From Cohnella sp. OV330 (lineage in GTDB: Bacteria; Bacillota; Bacilli; Paenibacillales; Paenibacillaceae): a stretch of 64,000 bases of DNA. The notes beneath the pieces were generated by a model. It worked only from the letters and a program-made list of their open reading frames with translations. It had not been told where the DNA came from and made no database searches. The position numbers and the translations under genes were made by a program. How positions within the stretch are numbered: position 1 is the stretch's first letter; each line of letters opens with the position of its first letter. The stretch spans positions 62,001 through 126,000 of the forward strand of contig NZ_FOKE01000004.1 in assembly GCF_900112065.1 (NCBI RefSeq), given 5' to 3'. Below are positions 8,606 to 17,619 of this stretch, in pieces.

Positions 8606-10396
8606 TTATTTGTACAGCGGACCGAAGTTCGCGCAAGCCCTGAAGTCGGCGCCTTCGATGCCGTCGGTGCCGAACAGGCCCCATGCGCGAGGACGGAAGA
8701 CGCGTTCTTCGGCGACGTTGTGCATGCTGACCGGGATGCGGAGCATCGAGGCGAGCGTGATCAGGTCGGCGCCGATATGGCCGAAGCTGATCGAGCCGTG
8801 GTTCGCGCCCCAGTTGTCCATGACGTCGTAAACGGTACGGAACGCGCCCTTGCCCGTCACGATCGGCGCGAACCAGGTCGTCGGCCAGGTCGGATCCGTG
8901 CGCTTGTCGAGCGCGTCGTGCACTTCGGGCGGCAGGTCCACCGAATAGCCTTCGGCGATCTGCAGCGTCGGGCCGATGCCCTTGACGTAGTTCAGGCGCG
9001 ACATCGTCATCGGCATGCCGCCTTTCGTCAGGAAGTCCGACGAATAGCCGCCCCCCCGGAAATATTCCGCGGACGCCGGGCGCCAGCTCGTCGCGTCGAG
9101 ACATTTTTGAGCTTCTTCGGCGGAGATATCCCAGAACGGCTTCATCGCCGGCTTGCCGTCAATCGATTGCTCGCCGGTGCCATCCATCGTCGCGGAGCCG
9201 GAGTTGATGAGGTGCAGCAAGCCGCCGGCGGCCGCGCCCGTCAATTTGTGACCGGTAACTCTCTCGACCGAATCGGGGCCCCAGTACGTCCGAACGTCGG
9301 CGAAAATTTGCGCTGTATTGGTGAGCAGGTAGCCCATCAGCATCGGAATGCCGTTCAAGCTGTCGTTTTCCGTGGCGACGATATAAGGCGCGCGGATGCC
9401 GTTCCAGTCGAACGAGGAGTTGAGAATCGTCTCCAGGAAGTCTCCGTTCGGGAAATGGTCGGTCCAGGCGCGCTGTCCCTGGAAGCCGGAGACGATCGCG
9501 TTGTGGCCCATCGCTTCTTCGCCGAAGCCGAGCTCGGCCAGGCGCGGGTTGCCGATCATCAGGTCGCGGGCGATCTGCGTCATCTTGACGACCGTCTCCC
9601 AATCCTTGTCCTTGTCCGCGCGGCTCTTCTGCAGGCGCTCCGGATTGTTGTCCGGCCCCTCCTTGCAGTTTTCCTTCACCCACGCGAGCGCCTTCTCGAA
9701 TTCGGCCGGATCATAGATCTCTTCTTCGATGCGGCGCACGAACTCGGACATGTCCACGTACTCCGTACGCATGCCGAGGTATTCCTGGAACAGGCCGTCG
9801 TTCACGATCGAGCCCGCGATGCCCATGGACACCGAGCCCATCGACAAATACGATTTGCCGCGCATGATGGCGACCGCAAGGCCCGCGCGGGCGAAGCCGA
9901 TCAGCTTCTCGCGGACGTCCTCGGGAACGGTCGTGTCGCCCGAATCCTGCACCTGCTCGCCGTAGATGCCGAACGCCGGCAGCCCCTTTTGCGCGTAGCC
10001 GGACAGCACGGCGGCCAGATAAACGGCGCCCGGACGCTCCGTGCCGTTGAAGCCCCACACCGCCTTCGGCAGCGTCGGATCCATGTCCATCGTCTCGGTG
10101 CCATAGCACCAGCAAGGCGTGACGGTGAGCGAGACGCCGACGCCGGCTTTGGCGAATTTGTCCGCAGAAGCCGCTGCTTCGGCGACGCCGCCGATGCACG
10201 AATCGGAGATCACGCACTCGACCGGCTCGCCGTTCGGATACCGGAGCGAGCTGCTCAGCAGCTCCGCCACGGCCTTGGCCATGTTCATCGTCTGGTCTTC
10301 GAGCGATTCGCGCACGCCCTTGCGACGGCCGTCGATCGTCGGACGAATGCCGATCTTAGGAAACCCGCTTTGGTACCTATAAGCGTTGTCAGTCAT
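8606..10396 (-). CDS. fucI: L-fucose isomerase
   Basis: A 596-residue aldose-ketose isomerase closely matching the length and layout of FucI (591 in E. coli). It converts L-fucose to L-fuculose using Mn2+ and forms a hexamer. Recognisable segments are the N-terminal [36 protein letters not shown], the [19 protein letters not shown] core, [15 protein letters not shown] carrying a metal-binding Asp, and [26 protein letters not shown] near the C-terminus. The ATG at 10396 has AAGGAGG eight bases upstream and is preferred to the TTG at 10399. It is the first gene of the operon and faces the lacI-family gene. Confidence 0.95.
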   Translation of the reverse strand: MTDNAYRYQSGFPKIGIRPTIDGRRKGVRESLEDQTMNMAKAVAELLSSSLRYPNGEPVECVISDSCIGGVAEAAASADKFAKAGVGVSLTVTPCWCYGTETMDMDPTLPKAVWGFNGTERPGAVYLAAVLSGYAQKGLPAFGIYGEQVQDSGDTTVPEDVREKLIGFARAGLAVAIMRGKSYLSMGSVSMGIAGSIVNDGLFQEYLGMRTEYVDMSEFVRRIEEEIYDPAEFEKALAWVKENCKEGPDNNPERLQKSRADKDKDWETVVKMTQIARDLMIGNPRLAELGFGEEAMGHNAIVSGFQGQRAWTDHFPNGDFLETILNSSFDWNGIRAPYIVATENDSLNGIPMLMGYLLTNTAQIFADVRTYWGPDSVERVTGHKLTGAAAGGLLHLINSGSATMDGTGEQSIDGKPAMKPFWDISAEEAQKCLDATSWRPASAEYFRGGGYSSDFLTKGGMPMTMSRLNYVKGIGPTLQIAEGYSVDLPPEVHDALDKRTDPTWPTTWFAPIVTGKGAFRTVYDVMDNWGANHGSISFGHIGADLITLASMLRIPVSMHNVAEERVFRPRAWGLFGTDGIEGADFRACANFGPLYK

Positions 10397-10426
10397 CAAT
10401 GACGCCTCCTTGAAAGCGATTAATAT

Positions 10427-10438
10427 GTTACCGATAAC
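10427..10438. promoter_or_regulatory. Candidate LacI-family operator
   Basis: GTTACCGATAAC is a palindrome with the central CG typical of LacI-family sites and one mismatch. It starts 3 bases after the fucI -10 box, where bound repressor would block initiation. The adjoining TGAAAGCGATTAAT at 10411-10424 matches only the left half of a catabolite-responsive (cre) element. Confidence 0.55.
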
Positions 10439-10441
10439 TCT

Positions 10442-10470
10442 AAATTAACAACGAAACGTCTTGCTGTCAA
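10442..10470 (-). promoter_or_regulatory. Sigma-A promoter of fucI-fucA-kinase
   Basis: On the minus strand a perfect TTGACA is followed after 17 bases by TAATTT, about 45 bases before the fucI start. The operator palindrome lies directly downstream. Confidence 0.7.
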
Positions 10471-10489
10471 TCCATCACTTTTGTAAGAT
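10461..10489 (+). promoter_or_regulatory. Sigma-A promoter of the lacI-family gene
   Basis: TTGCTG and TAAGAT are separated by 17 bases. The -35 box overlaps that of the oppositely directed fucI promoter, so the two promoters probably interfere with each other. Confidence 0.55.
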
Positions 10490-10532
10490 AGATATTAAGC
10501 ATACGGCGGGTTTTTGAAAGGAATGGACGCGC

Positions 10533-11546
10533 ATGGTCACCATCTACGATATCGCGGAAAAGGCCGGCGTCTCGGCTATGACGGTATCTAGAGTTATCAA
10601 TAACACGGGACGAATCAGCGAGAAAACGCGGGCGAAGGTCAAACGCGTCATGGACGAGCTCGGCTATGTGCCGAACCAGATGGCGCGGAGCCTCGTGCTG
10701 CAGGAGACGAGGCTGCTGTTTCTCATGATCACCGACATTACGAACCCTTTTTATACGACGCTCGCTCGCGGCGCGGAGGATGCGGCGAAAAAGCATGGCT
10801 ACCGGCTCCTGTTCGGCAATACGGACGAGGATCTGGAAAAGGAGAACGACTACATCGACGCCGTTCTGAAAACGCGGGCGGACGGCGTGTTGCTGGCTCC
10901 CGCGGGCGATGCGTCTCTGCCCCATCTGGAGATGCTGCGACGCCACCGCGTGCCGTTCGTGCTGCTCGACCGCGAGGTGCCGGGCATGGACAGCGACGTC
11001 GTGCTAGGCGACAGCAAGGAAGGCGCGCGCCAGCTGGTCAAGCAGCTCGTCGGAGGCGGCCACCGCCGCATCGCGCTGATCAACGGCTCGCGCACGATCT
11101 CGAGCGCCCGGGAGCGGCTCGAGGGCTACAGGGAAGCGCTCAAGCTGAACGATCTCGAATACGACGAAGCGCTCGTGCTGGAGACGAGCTTCGGTCCGCG
11201 CAGCGACCTGACGGGCATCGAAGCGTGGCTCGACCGCATGCGTCCCCTCCCCACCGCCTTCGTCGCCGGGAACAATGTCCTGGCGGTCGAGCTTATGCGA
11301 TCGCTTCGCTCGCGCGGTCTTCGCGTACCCGAAGACGTGTCGCTCGTCTGCTTCGACGAGCTGGCCTCCTACGCCGAGATGGACCCTTTTCTCACCGTCA
11401 TCTCCCAGCAGGCCTATCAATTCGGACATCTCGGCATGCAAATGCTGCTCGACCGGATCCGATCGCGCGACGAACCGTCGCCCGCCTGGCGCAAGGTCGT
11501 GCTGCCCGCGGAGCTGATCGTGAGGCGTTCGGTGCGGCAGCTGTAA
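10533..11546 (+). CDS. LacI-family transcriptional regulator, probable fucose operon repressor
   Basis: A 337-residue regulator. The N-terminal helix-turn-helix TIYDIAEKAGVSAMTVSRVINN and hinge region YVPNQMARSL are classical, followed by the periplasmic-binding-protein-like effector domain (FLMITDITNPFYTTLARG, GVLLAPAGD, LLDREVPGMDSDVVLGD, ALINGSRTISSARERLEGYREAL). It is divergent from fucI with an operator-like palindrome in the 133-bp gap, so local control of fucose use is the likely role; the inducer is not known. GAAAGGA precedes the ATG. A weak imperfect hairpin occurs just after the stop (11553-11584). Confidence 0.9.
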   Translation: MVTIYDIAEKAGVSAMTVSRVINNTGRISEKTRAKVKRVMDELGYVPNQMARSLVLQETRLLFLMITDITNPFYTTLARGAEDAAKKHGYRLLFGNTDEDLEKENDYIDAVLKTRADGVLLAPAGDASLPHLEMLRRHRVPFVLLDREVPGMDSDVVLGDSKEGARQLVKQLVGGGHRRIALINGSRTISSARERLEGYREALKLNDLEYDEALVLETSFGPRSDLTGIEAWLDRMRPLPTAFVAGNNVLAVELMRSLRSRGLRVPEDVSLVCFDELASYAEMDPFLTVISQQAYQFGHLGMQMLLDRIRSRDEPSPAWRKVVLPAELIVRRSVRQL

Positions 11547-11680
11547 CGAGGAGGAGCGAAGGGCGAATCGGCGCCTTTTGCTCCGATTGTGCTATGGGGC
11601 AAATCTGTCGGACTCGGAGCATTTACTCTCTCGGTTACCGCTAATTGATCTTTTCTCTACCTTGGCTTCACTTATCGCCA

Positions 11681-11860
11681 ACGGACCGTAGATCCGCTAA
11701 ATGTCGAGCTAAGGGTTGATTGGCGAAGGTGACGGACACAGCGGGCGCTATTTCGACTGAAACGTTACTACGAGACATGCGTTGCCACGAATAACGGATC
11801 TATAGTCCACAAACCCGGCTTTTCTCCATCTTTTATACAAAATAGCGGATCCACTGTCCG
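11681..11860. repeat. Three copies of an 18-20 bp intergenic repeat in a gene-free spacer
   Basis: The 478-bp spacer 11547-12024 holds no credible gene. It carries three related elements: 11681-11700 (inverted), 11792-11810 and 11843-11860. In one orientation they read TAGCGGATCTACGGTCC, TAACGGATCTATAGTCC and TAGCGGATCCACTGTCC, so GCGGATC-YAY-GTCC is shared. A second short motif, GATTGGCGAA, occurs at about 11717 and 11881. The elements resemble dispersed intergenic repeats rather than protein sites, but copies elsewhere in the genome cannot be seen here. Confidence 0.5.
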
Positions 11861-11973
11861 AAACCTGACCTCGCGAATACGATTGGCGAAAAGACGGAGC
11901 GAGTTATTCATTCGCGTTTGTTTGGAATGTTCGTGGTCTCCGGCAATTTTATATACAAGCACATCCCATAACG

Positions 11974-12010
11974 AAGAGGCGCCGCGGAAAATTTCTCCGC
12001 GGCGCCTCTT
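11974..12010 (-). terminator. Hairpin after the TmrB-like gene
   Basis: AAGAGGCGCCGCGGA pairs fully with TCCGCGGCGCCTCTT around a 7-base loop, 15 bases after the stop of the minus-strand gene. The U tract is poor (CGTTATGG follows), so termination strength is uncertain, but the stem is very stable. Confidence 0.6.
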
Positions 12011-12024
12011 GCCTAAGCTCATTG

Positions 12025-12621
12025 CTAGCGTCCCAGCCGAATATGCCCGGCCTTCGTCCGCAATCGATCCCATCCTCGCTTGATCGTACCTCGAGGATCC
12101 GGCGCGAGCGCGAGCCCGGACGATTCGGCGATGCGGGCGACGACTTGTCCCGCATTCAATCCGTCGGTCTGAATGCGCACGTCGAACGCTTCCTTCGACA
12201 AGCCGGCCAGACAACGGTCGATCTGCCGGGCCGCCCAGGAACGCTCGCTCTCCCACCGGCTTCGAAGACGCCGCAGCAGCGTCTCCCGCGATGCCGTCAG
12301 CGCGTAGTGGTCGACCCGGACGCCCGAGGTTCGCAGCGCGCCGACCAGCTCATCCATGTAGCGTTCGTTCACGACCGTCATCGGCACGATGATCGGACCT
12401 GCATGGTTCGCGTCGAGATAAGCCAGCATTTCGCGGTTGATCGACCGCCACATCGGATAGTCCTGGAAGTCGTCGCCGCGAAGATGCTTCGGCAGCCTCG
12501 CCCGAATGAAAAAGCCGGCCTCCTCGGGGTCGAAGACGAACGAGCCGGGAAGCCTCCGGTGCAGCTCGAAGGCGGCCGTCGTCTTGCCTGCGCCGAAGGC
12601 GCCGTTGATCCATACGATCAA
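12025..12621 (-). CDS. TmrB-like P-loop ATPase
   Basis: A 198-residue nucleotide-binding protein similar in plan to tunicamycin resistance protein TmrB: the very N-terminus is a beta strand followed by Walker A, LIVWINGAFGAGKTT, and then SFVFDPEEAGFFIR and YPMWRSINREML. The frame is open to 12705, but that stretch overlaps the end of the previous gene. The TTG at 12621 overlaps the upstream stop (TTGA), the usual coupling arrangement, and places Walker A at the N-terminus as in TmrB. The substrate is unknown; a small-molecule kinase or antibiotic resistance role are both possible. Confidence 0.7.
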   Translation of the reverse strand: MIVWINGAFGAGKTTAAFELHRRLPGSFVFDPEEAGFFIRARLPKHLRGDDFQDYPMWRSINREMLAYLDANHAGPIIVPMTVVNERYMDELVGALRTSGVRVDHYALTASRETLLRRLRSRWESERSWAARQIDRCLAGLSKEAFDVRIQTDGLNAGQVVARIAESSGLALAPDPRGTIKRGWDRLRTKAGHIRLGR

Positions 12622-13088
12622 CGGCTTTGCCCGGCGGTACGCTTCGATCTGCGCCGCCAGATGACGAAGGCGGCGATCGCGGCCGCGGCGATGAGGAGCG
12701 ACCACAGCCAGTCCAGCCGCGCCAGCGCTTCTCTCGTGCCGTTCAGCTTGCTGTCCGCGTAGGACTCTTGATAGACGGCTTTGACGTACGCGCCGCCTCC
12801 CGAGTCGATGGCGATCGCATCCTGCACGTCGATGCCTAAGATCCCCTTGAACTCGGTGCCCTTCGGCAGCGCGTTGGAAAAGTTGCCCTTGTAAGCGCCT
12901 TCGGTCTCGGCATAGGCGGAGGTCTTGCCCAGCTTCATGCCCAGCCGGTCGGCTGGCACGGATTCATCCGTAATCTTGTACAAATTGTCGTAATATACGA
13001 CAAACGGCGTGCTCCAGTCGGCCGCTGAACCAACGGACGGAACGAGCATCATCAGCGCCGCGAACAACAGCAGAAGCTTACGTGACAT
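12618..13088 (-). CDS. Conserved secreted/membrane-anchored protein of unknown function
   Basis: A 156-residue product with a signal peptide (MSRKLLLLFAALMMLVPSVGSAA), an extracytoplasmic domain of about 90 residues (FVVYYDNLYKITDE, then KTSAYAETEGAYKGNFSNALPKG and GIDVQDAIAID) and a C-terminal membrane helix WSLLIAAAAIAAFVIWRRRSK ending in positive charges. The topology is a cell-surface domain tethered from its C-terminus. I know similar small Bacillus proteins but no function. AAGGAG lies 8 bases before the ATG. The stop overlaps the TTG of the TmrB-like gene. Confidence 0.7.
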   Translation of the reverse strand: MSRKLLLLFAALMMLVPSVGSAADWSTPFVVYYDNLYKITDESVPADRLGMKLGKTSAYAETEGAYKGNFSNALPKGTEFKGILGIDVQDAIAIDSGGGAYVKAVYQESYADSKLNGTREALARLDWLWSLLIAAAAIAAFVIWRRRSKRTAGQSR

Positions 13089-13101
13089 GGTCAGGCTCCT
13101 T

Positions 13102-13128
13102 CGGATCGATTGGATCGATTGGATCGAT
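13102..13128. repeat. Short tandem repeat, 3 x 9 bp
   Basis: Three copies of YGGATCGAT lie just upstream of the ribosome binding site of the minus-strand gene starting at 13088. Their number could vary by slippage and change the leader length. Confidence 0.6.
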
Positions 13129-13202
13129 GAGGAAGAAAGATGCTTGGTTCACATTTTAAAGCAAAAACCGCCCTTCGAACAGCCCTTAGTTCGCGCCCGC
13201 GA

Positions 13203-13628
13203 TCAACGGCCGAAAAGCGTATCGAGCACGGTGCCAAGACTGCCCGGCTTGCGGCCGAGCAGCATCTCCGGGTCGAAAATCTCGACGGCGCCGCAGTCCT
13301 CGCAGGACACGAAAAGATAGTGATGATGCTGAATGTCCAGCAGCTTGCTAAGTCCCGGGCCGGTCATCGCGACTTCTTTGGCGGATCCGCCGCGATGGCC
13401 GCATTTGCCGCAGACGAAACGATCTTCGAGCATCGCCGCGACATCGCGCATACCGGCCGGGTCCTCGTCGTCCGCAGCGATCGACGTCGCTTCATCGGCC
13501 ATCAAGCCGTCCGGACTTAAAGCGATTTCCTCGAAGTCCTCCTCGGTCACCTCGTACAGCTTGCGCCTGCAGCTCGGGCATCTCCCGGCGGCACGCTCGA
13601 GCGCGGCCTGGCAATAAGGACATTCCAT
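13203..13628 (-). CDS. Two-zinc-ribbon protein of unknown function
   Basis: A 141-residue protein with an N-terminal ribbon (CPYC at 3-6 and CPSC near 17) and a second one in the middle (CGKCGH near 73 and CEDCG near 109). Between them is an acidic linker containing a DEDPAGM segment. Such paired ribbons usually mediate nucleic acid or protein contacts; no enzyme motif is seen. It starts 6 bases after the stop of the phosphoesterase gene and is part of the helD-phosphoesterase-ribbon operon. Confidence 0.75.
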   Translation of the reverse strand: MECPYCQAALERAAGRCPSCRRKLYEVTEEDFEEIALSPDGLMADEATSIAADDEDPAGMRDVAAMLEDRFVCGKCGHRGGSAKEVAMTGPGLSKLLDIQHHHYLFVSCEDCGAVEIFDPEMLLGRKPGSLGTVLDTLFGR

Positions 13629-13634
13629 CCTTCT

Positions 13635-14789
13635 TCACGCTCCTCCGCTGAAGGTAACGGACAAATGCACGATCTCGCTTCGGCTCGCCAGACGGACCGG
13701 CGGTCCCCATGTGCCGTATCCGGACGAGACGACGGCGTGCAGCTTCCCTTTGCGCAAATAACCCCAGTCCAACTCGAACAGGCGTCGCGTGATCCAGTGG
13801 TTCGGCGCGAACTGGCCCCGATGCGTATGACCGGACACGAGAATGTCGACGCCGGCCTCCGCGGCGGCCGCATAGCCGTATGGCTGATGGTCCATCAGCA
13901 CGATCGGCAGCGTGGGATCGAGGCCCTGGAGCAGCTCCGCCACCGGCTTGCGGCCGTCCGGATCCATCGATTCCGCCGTCTTGTCCTTGCGCCCGACGAC
14001 GTTCACGATGCCGCCCGCCGTGGCGCGCTCGTCGCGCAGCACGGGAATGCCCAGCGCCGCCATGCGTCCGACGTACTCCTCGATATGCCCGCCATAATAT
14101 TCATGATTGCCGAGCACGGCGTAGACGCCGAGCGGCGCCGAGAGACGGCCGAGTCGCTCGGCCATGCGATTGCGCACGAACGGCTCGATCACGTCGTCTA
14201 GGACGTCGCCCGCCAGCAGGATGAGATCGGGCTTGATCGCCTCCACCCGCGGGAGCAGACGGTCCAAGTGGCGGTTGCCTACGATGTTGCCCAGATGCAG
14301 GTCGCTTACGAGCACGATGTCCATTCGACGCCGGCCTCCCGCATCCTTCGCGACGTCGAGCTCGTACTTGCGCACGATCGGCGTCCAGGCATTCCACGTC
14401 CCCCAGGCGAAGAACGACAGCAAAAGAACGGCGACGATGAAGCCGGTCGTTTCTACCGTATGGATATAATCCGATCCCGCCTCGTAGAACAGCCAAACCG
14501 CCAGATCCGCGAGCGGCAGCAGCAGCACGGCGTACTCGAACAGTCCGATATAGTACGCGCCGAACACTTTAAGTCCGCGTCCCGCCGGCTTCGGCAGGAA
14601 TCGAAAACGACCGATCAGATAGCCGAGCGCGGCCACGGCGAGCACGGTCCACAGCAAGCCGTCCGGAAATCCGGGCAGCCAGCTGTCCAACCAAGCCTGC
14701 GCGTTCCAGCCGATGAAAAAGTTCAGTCCGAAGTACGCGGCGACAATGAGCGTAAACGTAACGACTGCCCGCAGGCCCCCTCTTCTCAT
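13635..14789 (-). CDS. Membrane-bound metallophosphoesterase
   Basis: A 384-residue protein with about four to five membrane helices in residues 8-135, followed by a calcineurin-like phosphoesterase domain. All metal motifs are present: SDLHLGN, AGDVLDD, GNHEYY, DHQP and SGHTHRGQ. Relatives of the YkuE/YaeI type act on lipid-linked or nucleotide pyrophosphates at the membrane; the substrate here is unknown. Its start overlaps the helD stop by 4 bases (ATGA), so translation is coupled, and the zinc-ribbon gene follows closely. Confidence 0.88.
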   Translation of the reverse strand: MRRGGLRAVVTFTLIVAAYFGLNFFIGWNAQAWLDSWLPGFPDGLLWTVLAVAALGYLIGRFRFLPKPAGRGLKVFGAYYIGLFEYAVLLLPLADLAVWLFYEAGSDYIHTVETTGFIVAVLLLSFFAWGTWNAWTPIVRKYELDVAKDAGGRRRMDIVLVSDLHLGNIVGNRHLDRLLPRVEAIKPDLILLAGDVLDDVIEPFVRNRMAERLGRLSAPLGVYAVLGNHEYYGGHIEEYVGRMAALGIPVLRDERATAGGIVNVVGRKDKTAESMDPDGRKPVAELLQGLDPTLPIVLMDHQPYGYAAAAEAGVDILVSGHTHRGQFAPNHWITRRLFELDWGYLRKGKLHAVVSSGYGTWGPPVRLASRSEIVHLSVTFSGGA

Positions 14790-16918
14790 CGGCCCGCCTC
14801 CTCAGATTCATGGTCCGACTCGGCTATGAGCGGCGTCGGAGCACCCGCATACAGCAGCTTCAGCCTGTGCAGCGCGCGCGTGCATCCGACGTAGAGCAGC
14901 TTGGCGTCCTCCGCCTTGTAGTCCGCCGCGCCCGCGTCGGGGATCAGGACGGCATCGAATTCAAGGCCCTTGGACAGATACGCCGGCGCCACCGTGATCC
15001 CGCCTTCGTAATTCTGGTGCTTCGCCTCGAGCAGCGAAGCCCGAATGCCCCGGGCGCTCAGCTCGGCATGGATGCGCGCGCAAGCCGTTGCCGTTCGGCC
15101 AAGCACCGCGATGCTCTGAAGCTCCGGCTCCCGCTGCCATTCCTCGACGATCGCGGCGATCGCGCCGACGTCCGGAGACTGCGCGGTACGCTGGACCTCC
15201 ACCGGCTGTCCGCTGCGAAAGACGGGCCGCGCCGGCTTGACGCCGCCGCCCATCCCCTTCAGGATCCGGTTGGCGAATTCGATGATCTCGAGCGTCGAAC
15301 GATAACTCCGGTCCAGCTCGTAATACGAGGTCTCGGCCCGAGGGAACAAGCTTTTGAGCTCTTCCCAGTCGGTAATGCCCGCATAGTCGTGGATCCCCTG
15401 CTGCAGGTCGCCGAGCACCGTCATCGAGGTGATCCGCTGGTGCTGCCTGAGCACATGCAGCTGCGCGGGCGAATAATCCTGCGCTTCGTCGATCACGATA
15501 TGGTCGTAAGCAGGTGCGGTCGCTCCGAGCAGCTTCAGATGGATGTGCACGAGCGCTGCCAGGTCTTCTCTTGCGAAAACGGCGGACGCTTTGCTTTTGC
15601 CCTTGCCCTTCGCTTTTGATGAAGCGCCCGCGCCTCTCGCGCCCCCGGCCGCCCCTTCCGCGACGTCCGCATGCCAGCCGCCGGCCTTGTAAAAGGAGGA
15701 AGCCGTATGCTGCGGCAGCTTCCCCGCGTACGCCTTCCAGCGGGCGTTCGCCTTTTTGCGCACCTCGGCGTCGCTCCACCTGGCTTTGCCGATTTCGATT
15801 TCCATCCAGCGCTTGATCCGGTTAAGCACCCGTTCCCGCTTCTTCATGAGCGGATCGAGCGGATTTTCCTCCGCGAACCAGGCACGAACCTGCTCTGCCG
15901 TCAGCATTCGCCGGTCGTCCGGCGAAAACGGCTCGTCCGGGACAAGCGTTTGCGCGAGCTCCGCGATCGCTTCGTCGATTTCGGCCAGAAAGCCGAGGCT
16001 GCCTTTGCGCTTCGCCGGCGCATCCGCGCGGCCGCCGGCCGCGGCGTCGCCCTCGAACCAGCGGGCCAGCTCCTCCGCCGGATCCCGCAGCTGCAGGTTC
16101 TCGCCGATCTGCTCGAGCGCCCAGTCCTCGAACGTCTGCTGGCCGATGTCCCCGACGCCGAGCTCCGGCAGTACGCCGGAGATGTAATTCAGGAACATCT
16201 TGCTGGGCGCGAGGATCATCATGCGGTCGGCGCGAACGCGGTCCTGGTAGCGATACAGCAGGTAGGCGAGGCGATGCAGCGCGACGGTCGTCTTGCCGCT
16301 TCCCGCCACGCCCTGGATGAACACGGCTTTGTTTTTCTCGGTGCGGATGATCGCGTCCTGCTCCTGCTGGATCGTCGATACGATATCCCGGAGCTTATTG
16401 TCCTTGCTCTCGCCTAGCTTGTGGAGCAGAAACTCGTCGCCTGCCGAGCCGCCCTGCTCGCCGCCCTCGGCATAGCTGTCGACGACGCGCTGCAGGTCGC
16501 CTTCCCGCACGAGAAGATTGCGCTTCAGGTGGACGGTGCCGGACACCGGCCCTTCGGGCGAGTCGTAGGCGACCTCCGGATGGCCGCCCGAGAATGCGTA
16601 GAACAGGCTCGATACCGGCGCCCGCCAATCCACGACGAGCAGGCGGTGCCCGTTTTCTTCGCCGACGCCCGACTTGCCGATATACAGCGGCAGCGGCTCG
16701 CTTTTGCCTTCCTCGCGGAAGTCGAGCCTGCCGAAGTACGGCTCCTTTTCGGACGCCAAGAGCCGGATTTTGCGCTCCTGCCGGATGGCGTCCAGCGTCT
16801 GCTCGGTATAATCGTTGCCGGTGTAACGCGGCCCGATGCCCGCGATCTGGCTTCTGATCGCTTCCTTCGTATGCTCCAGCTTCACCGTTTCTTCACGGAA
16901 TCGTTGGTCTTCCGACAC
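14786..16918 (-). CDS. helD: RNA polymerase-recycling helicase-like protein HelD
   Basis: A 710-residue UvrD/Rep-type superfamily 1 ATPase. The N-terminal coiled coil (residues about 1-60), the HelD-specific segment LLVVDWRAPVSSLFY, Walker A FIQGVAGSGKTTVALHR near 206, Walker B HIVIDEAQDYSPAQLHVL and the late motif VAPAYLSKGLEFDAVLIPDA are visible. In Bacillus HelD releases stalled RNA polymerase from DNA. A Lys/Ala/Gly-rich insert (about residues 430-450) looks like a flexible linker. The ATG at 16927 touches the Shine-Dalgarno AAGGGGG; the GTG at 16918 has a proper 9-base spacing and is preferred. It heads a three-gene operon. Confidence 0.92.
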   Translation of the reverse strand: MSEDQRFREETVKLEHTKEAIRSQIAGIGPRYTGNDYTEQTLDAIRQERKIRLLASEKEPYFGRLDFREEGKSEPLPLYIGKSGVGEENGHRLLVVDWRAPVSSLFYAFSGGHPEVAYDSPEGPVSGTVHLKRNLLVREGDLQRVVDSYAEGGEQGGSAGDEFLLHKLGESKDNKLRDIVSTIQQEQDAIIRTEKNKAVFIQGVAGSGKTTVALHRLAYLLYRYQDRVRADRMMILAPSKMFLNYISGVLPELGVGDIGQQTFEDWALEQIGENLQLRDPAEELARWFEGDAAAGGRADAPAKRKGSLGFLAEIDEAIAELAQTLVPDEPFSPDDRRMLTAEQVRAWFAEENPLDPLMKKRERVLNRIKRWMEIEIGKARWSDAEVRKKANARWKAYAGKLPQHTASSFYKAGGWHADVAEGAAGGARGAGASSKAKGKGKSKASAVFAREDLAALVHIHLKLLGATAPAYDHIVIDEAQDYSPAQLHVLRQHQRITSMTVLGDLQQGIHDYAGITDWEELKSLFPRAETSYYELDRSYRSTLEIIEFANRILKGMGGGVKPARPVFRSGQPVEVQRTAQSPDVGAIAAIVEEWQREPELQSIAVLGRTATACARIHAELSARGIRASLLEAKHQNYEGGITVAPAYLSKGLEFDAVLIPDAGAADYKAEDAKLLYVGCTRALHRLKLLYAGAPTPLIAESDHESEEAGR

Positions 16919-17022
16919 GGATCGCATCCCCCTTCAAATTGATTACGGCAGATTAAGTATGGTTAAATAAAGGAAGATACATGGTTGATGCAAGTTACAT
17001 AATTCGGCGAGGAGGCATTTCA

Positions 17023-17451
17023 ATGAGCTACAACAACATTTTGGTCGCGTACGACGGATCGAATCTGTCGCGCAAGGCGATCTCCCATGCCTCCGCGCTG
17101 GCGGAGAGCTATGGCGCAGCGCTGACGGTCCTGCATGTCTATCAGGTGCCGCTCGTCAACAACGGCGACTTCATGGTCACCCTGCCGGCGGATTGGTCTC
17201 AGCAGTACATGGACCACTCGTTCAAGGTGCTCGAGGAAGCAAAGGCGCTCGTACCCGGTACGGTCAATGCGACATTCAAGCTGATTGACGGCGATCCAGC
17301 GAACACGATCCTCGATTATGCCCGCGACGAAGGCGCCGACCTTATCGTGCTCGGCAGCCGCGGGCTCGGCGGCATCCGCGAGTTCGTGCTCGGCAGCGTG
17401 AGCCACAATGTCATGCAGCACGCCAAAGCGCCTGTATTGATCGTCAAGTAG
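17023..17451 (+). CDS. Universal stress protein (UspA family)
   Basis: A 142-residue single-domain USP. The N-terminal strand NILVAYDGSNLSRKAISHA and the C-terminal nucleotide loop LGSRGLGGIREFVLGSVSHNVM match the ATP-binding G-2x-G-9x-G-S/T pattern, so ATP binding is likely. The first ATG of the open frame (16981) has no ribosome site; GGCGAGGAGG precedes the ATG at 17023. It stands alone between divergent helD and a terminator. The role in stress is known for the family only in general terms. Confidence 0.9.
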   Translation: MSYNNILVAYDGSNLSRKAISHASALAESYGAALTVLHVYQVPLVNNGDFMVTLPADWSQQYMDHSFKVLEEAKALVPGTVNATFKLIDGDPANTILDYARDEGADLIVLGSRGLGGIREFVLGSVSHNVMQHAKAPVLIVK

Positions 17452-17496
17452 TTCGGATCGGGCGGCAGACAGTTGTCCTCAACGCCAACGACAAAA

Positions 17497-17528
17497 ATCG
17501 GTCTCTTCCCGCACGGGAAGGGACCGAT
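17497..17528 (+). terminator. Terminator of the universal stress gene
   Basis: ATCGGTC-CTTCCC pairs with GGGAAG-GACCGAT (one unpaired base per side) around a GCAC loop, followed by GTCTTTATT. Confidence 0.8.
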
Positions 17529-17619
17529 GTCTTTATTAGGGGCATATGCAAGCTGACTGTACAGGTCTGCCCTATAATATATCGCATATCGTTAGCCAAG
17601 TAAAATAATAGGAGACCGT

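Noticed and set aside
6275..10396. Rhamnose operon
   Set aside because: The kinase is RhaB-like, but the isomerase is plainly FucI and the aldolase has FucA length.
8720..10402. 560-codon plus-strand frame
   Set aside because: Exact antisense of fucI; no motif of its own.
10411..10424. cre site for carbon catabolite control
   Set aside because: TGAAAGCG matches one half well, but the second half (ATTAAT) fails at the conserved CA.
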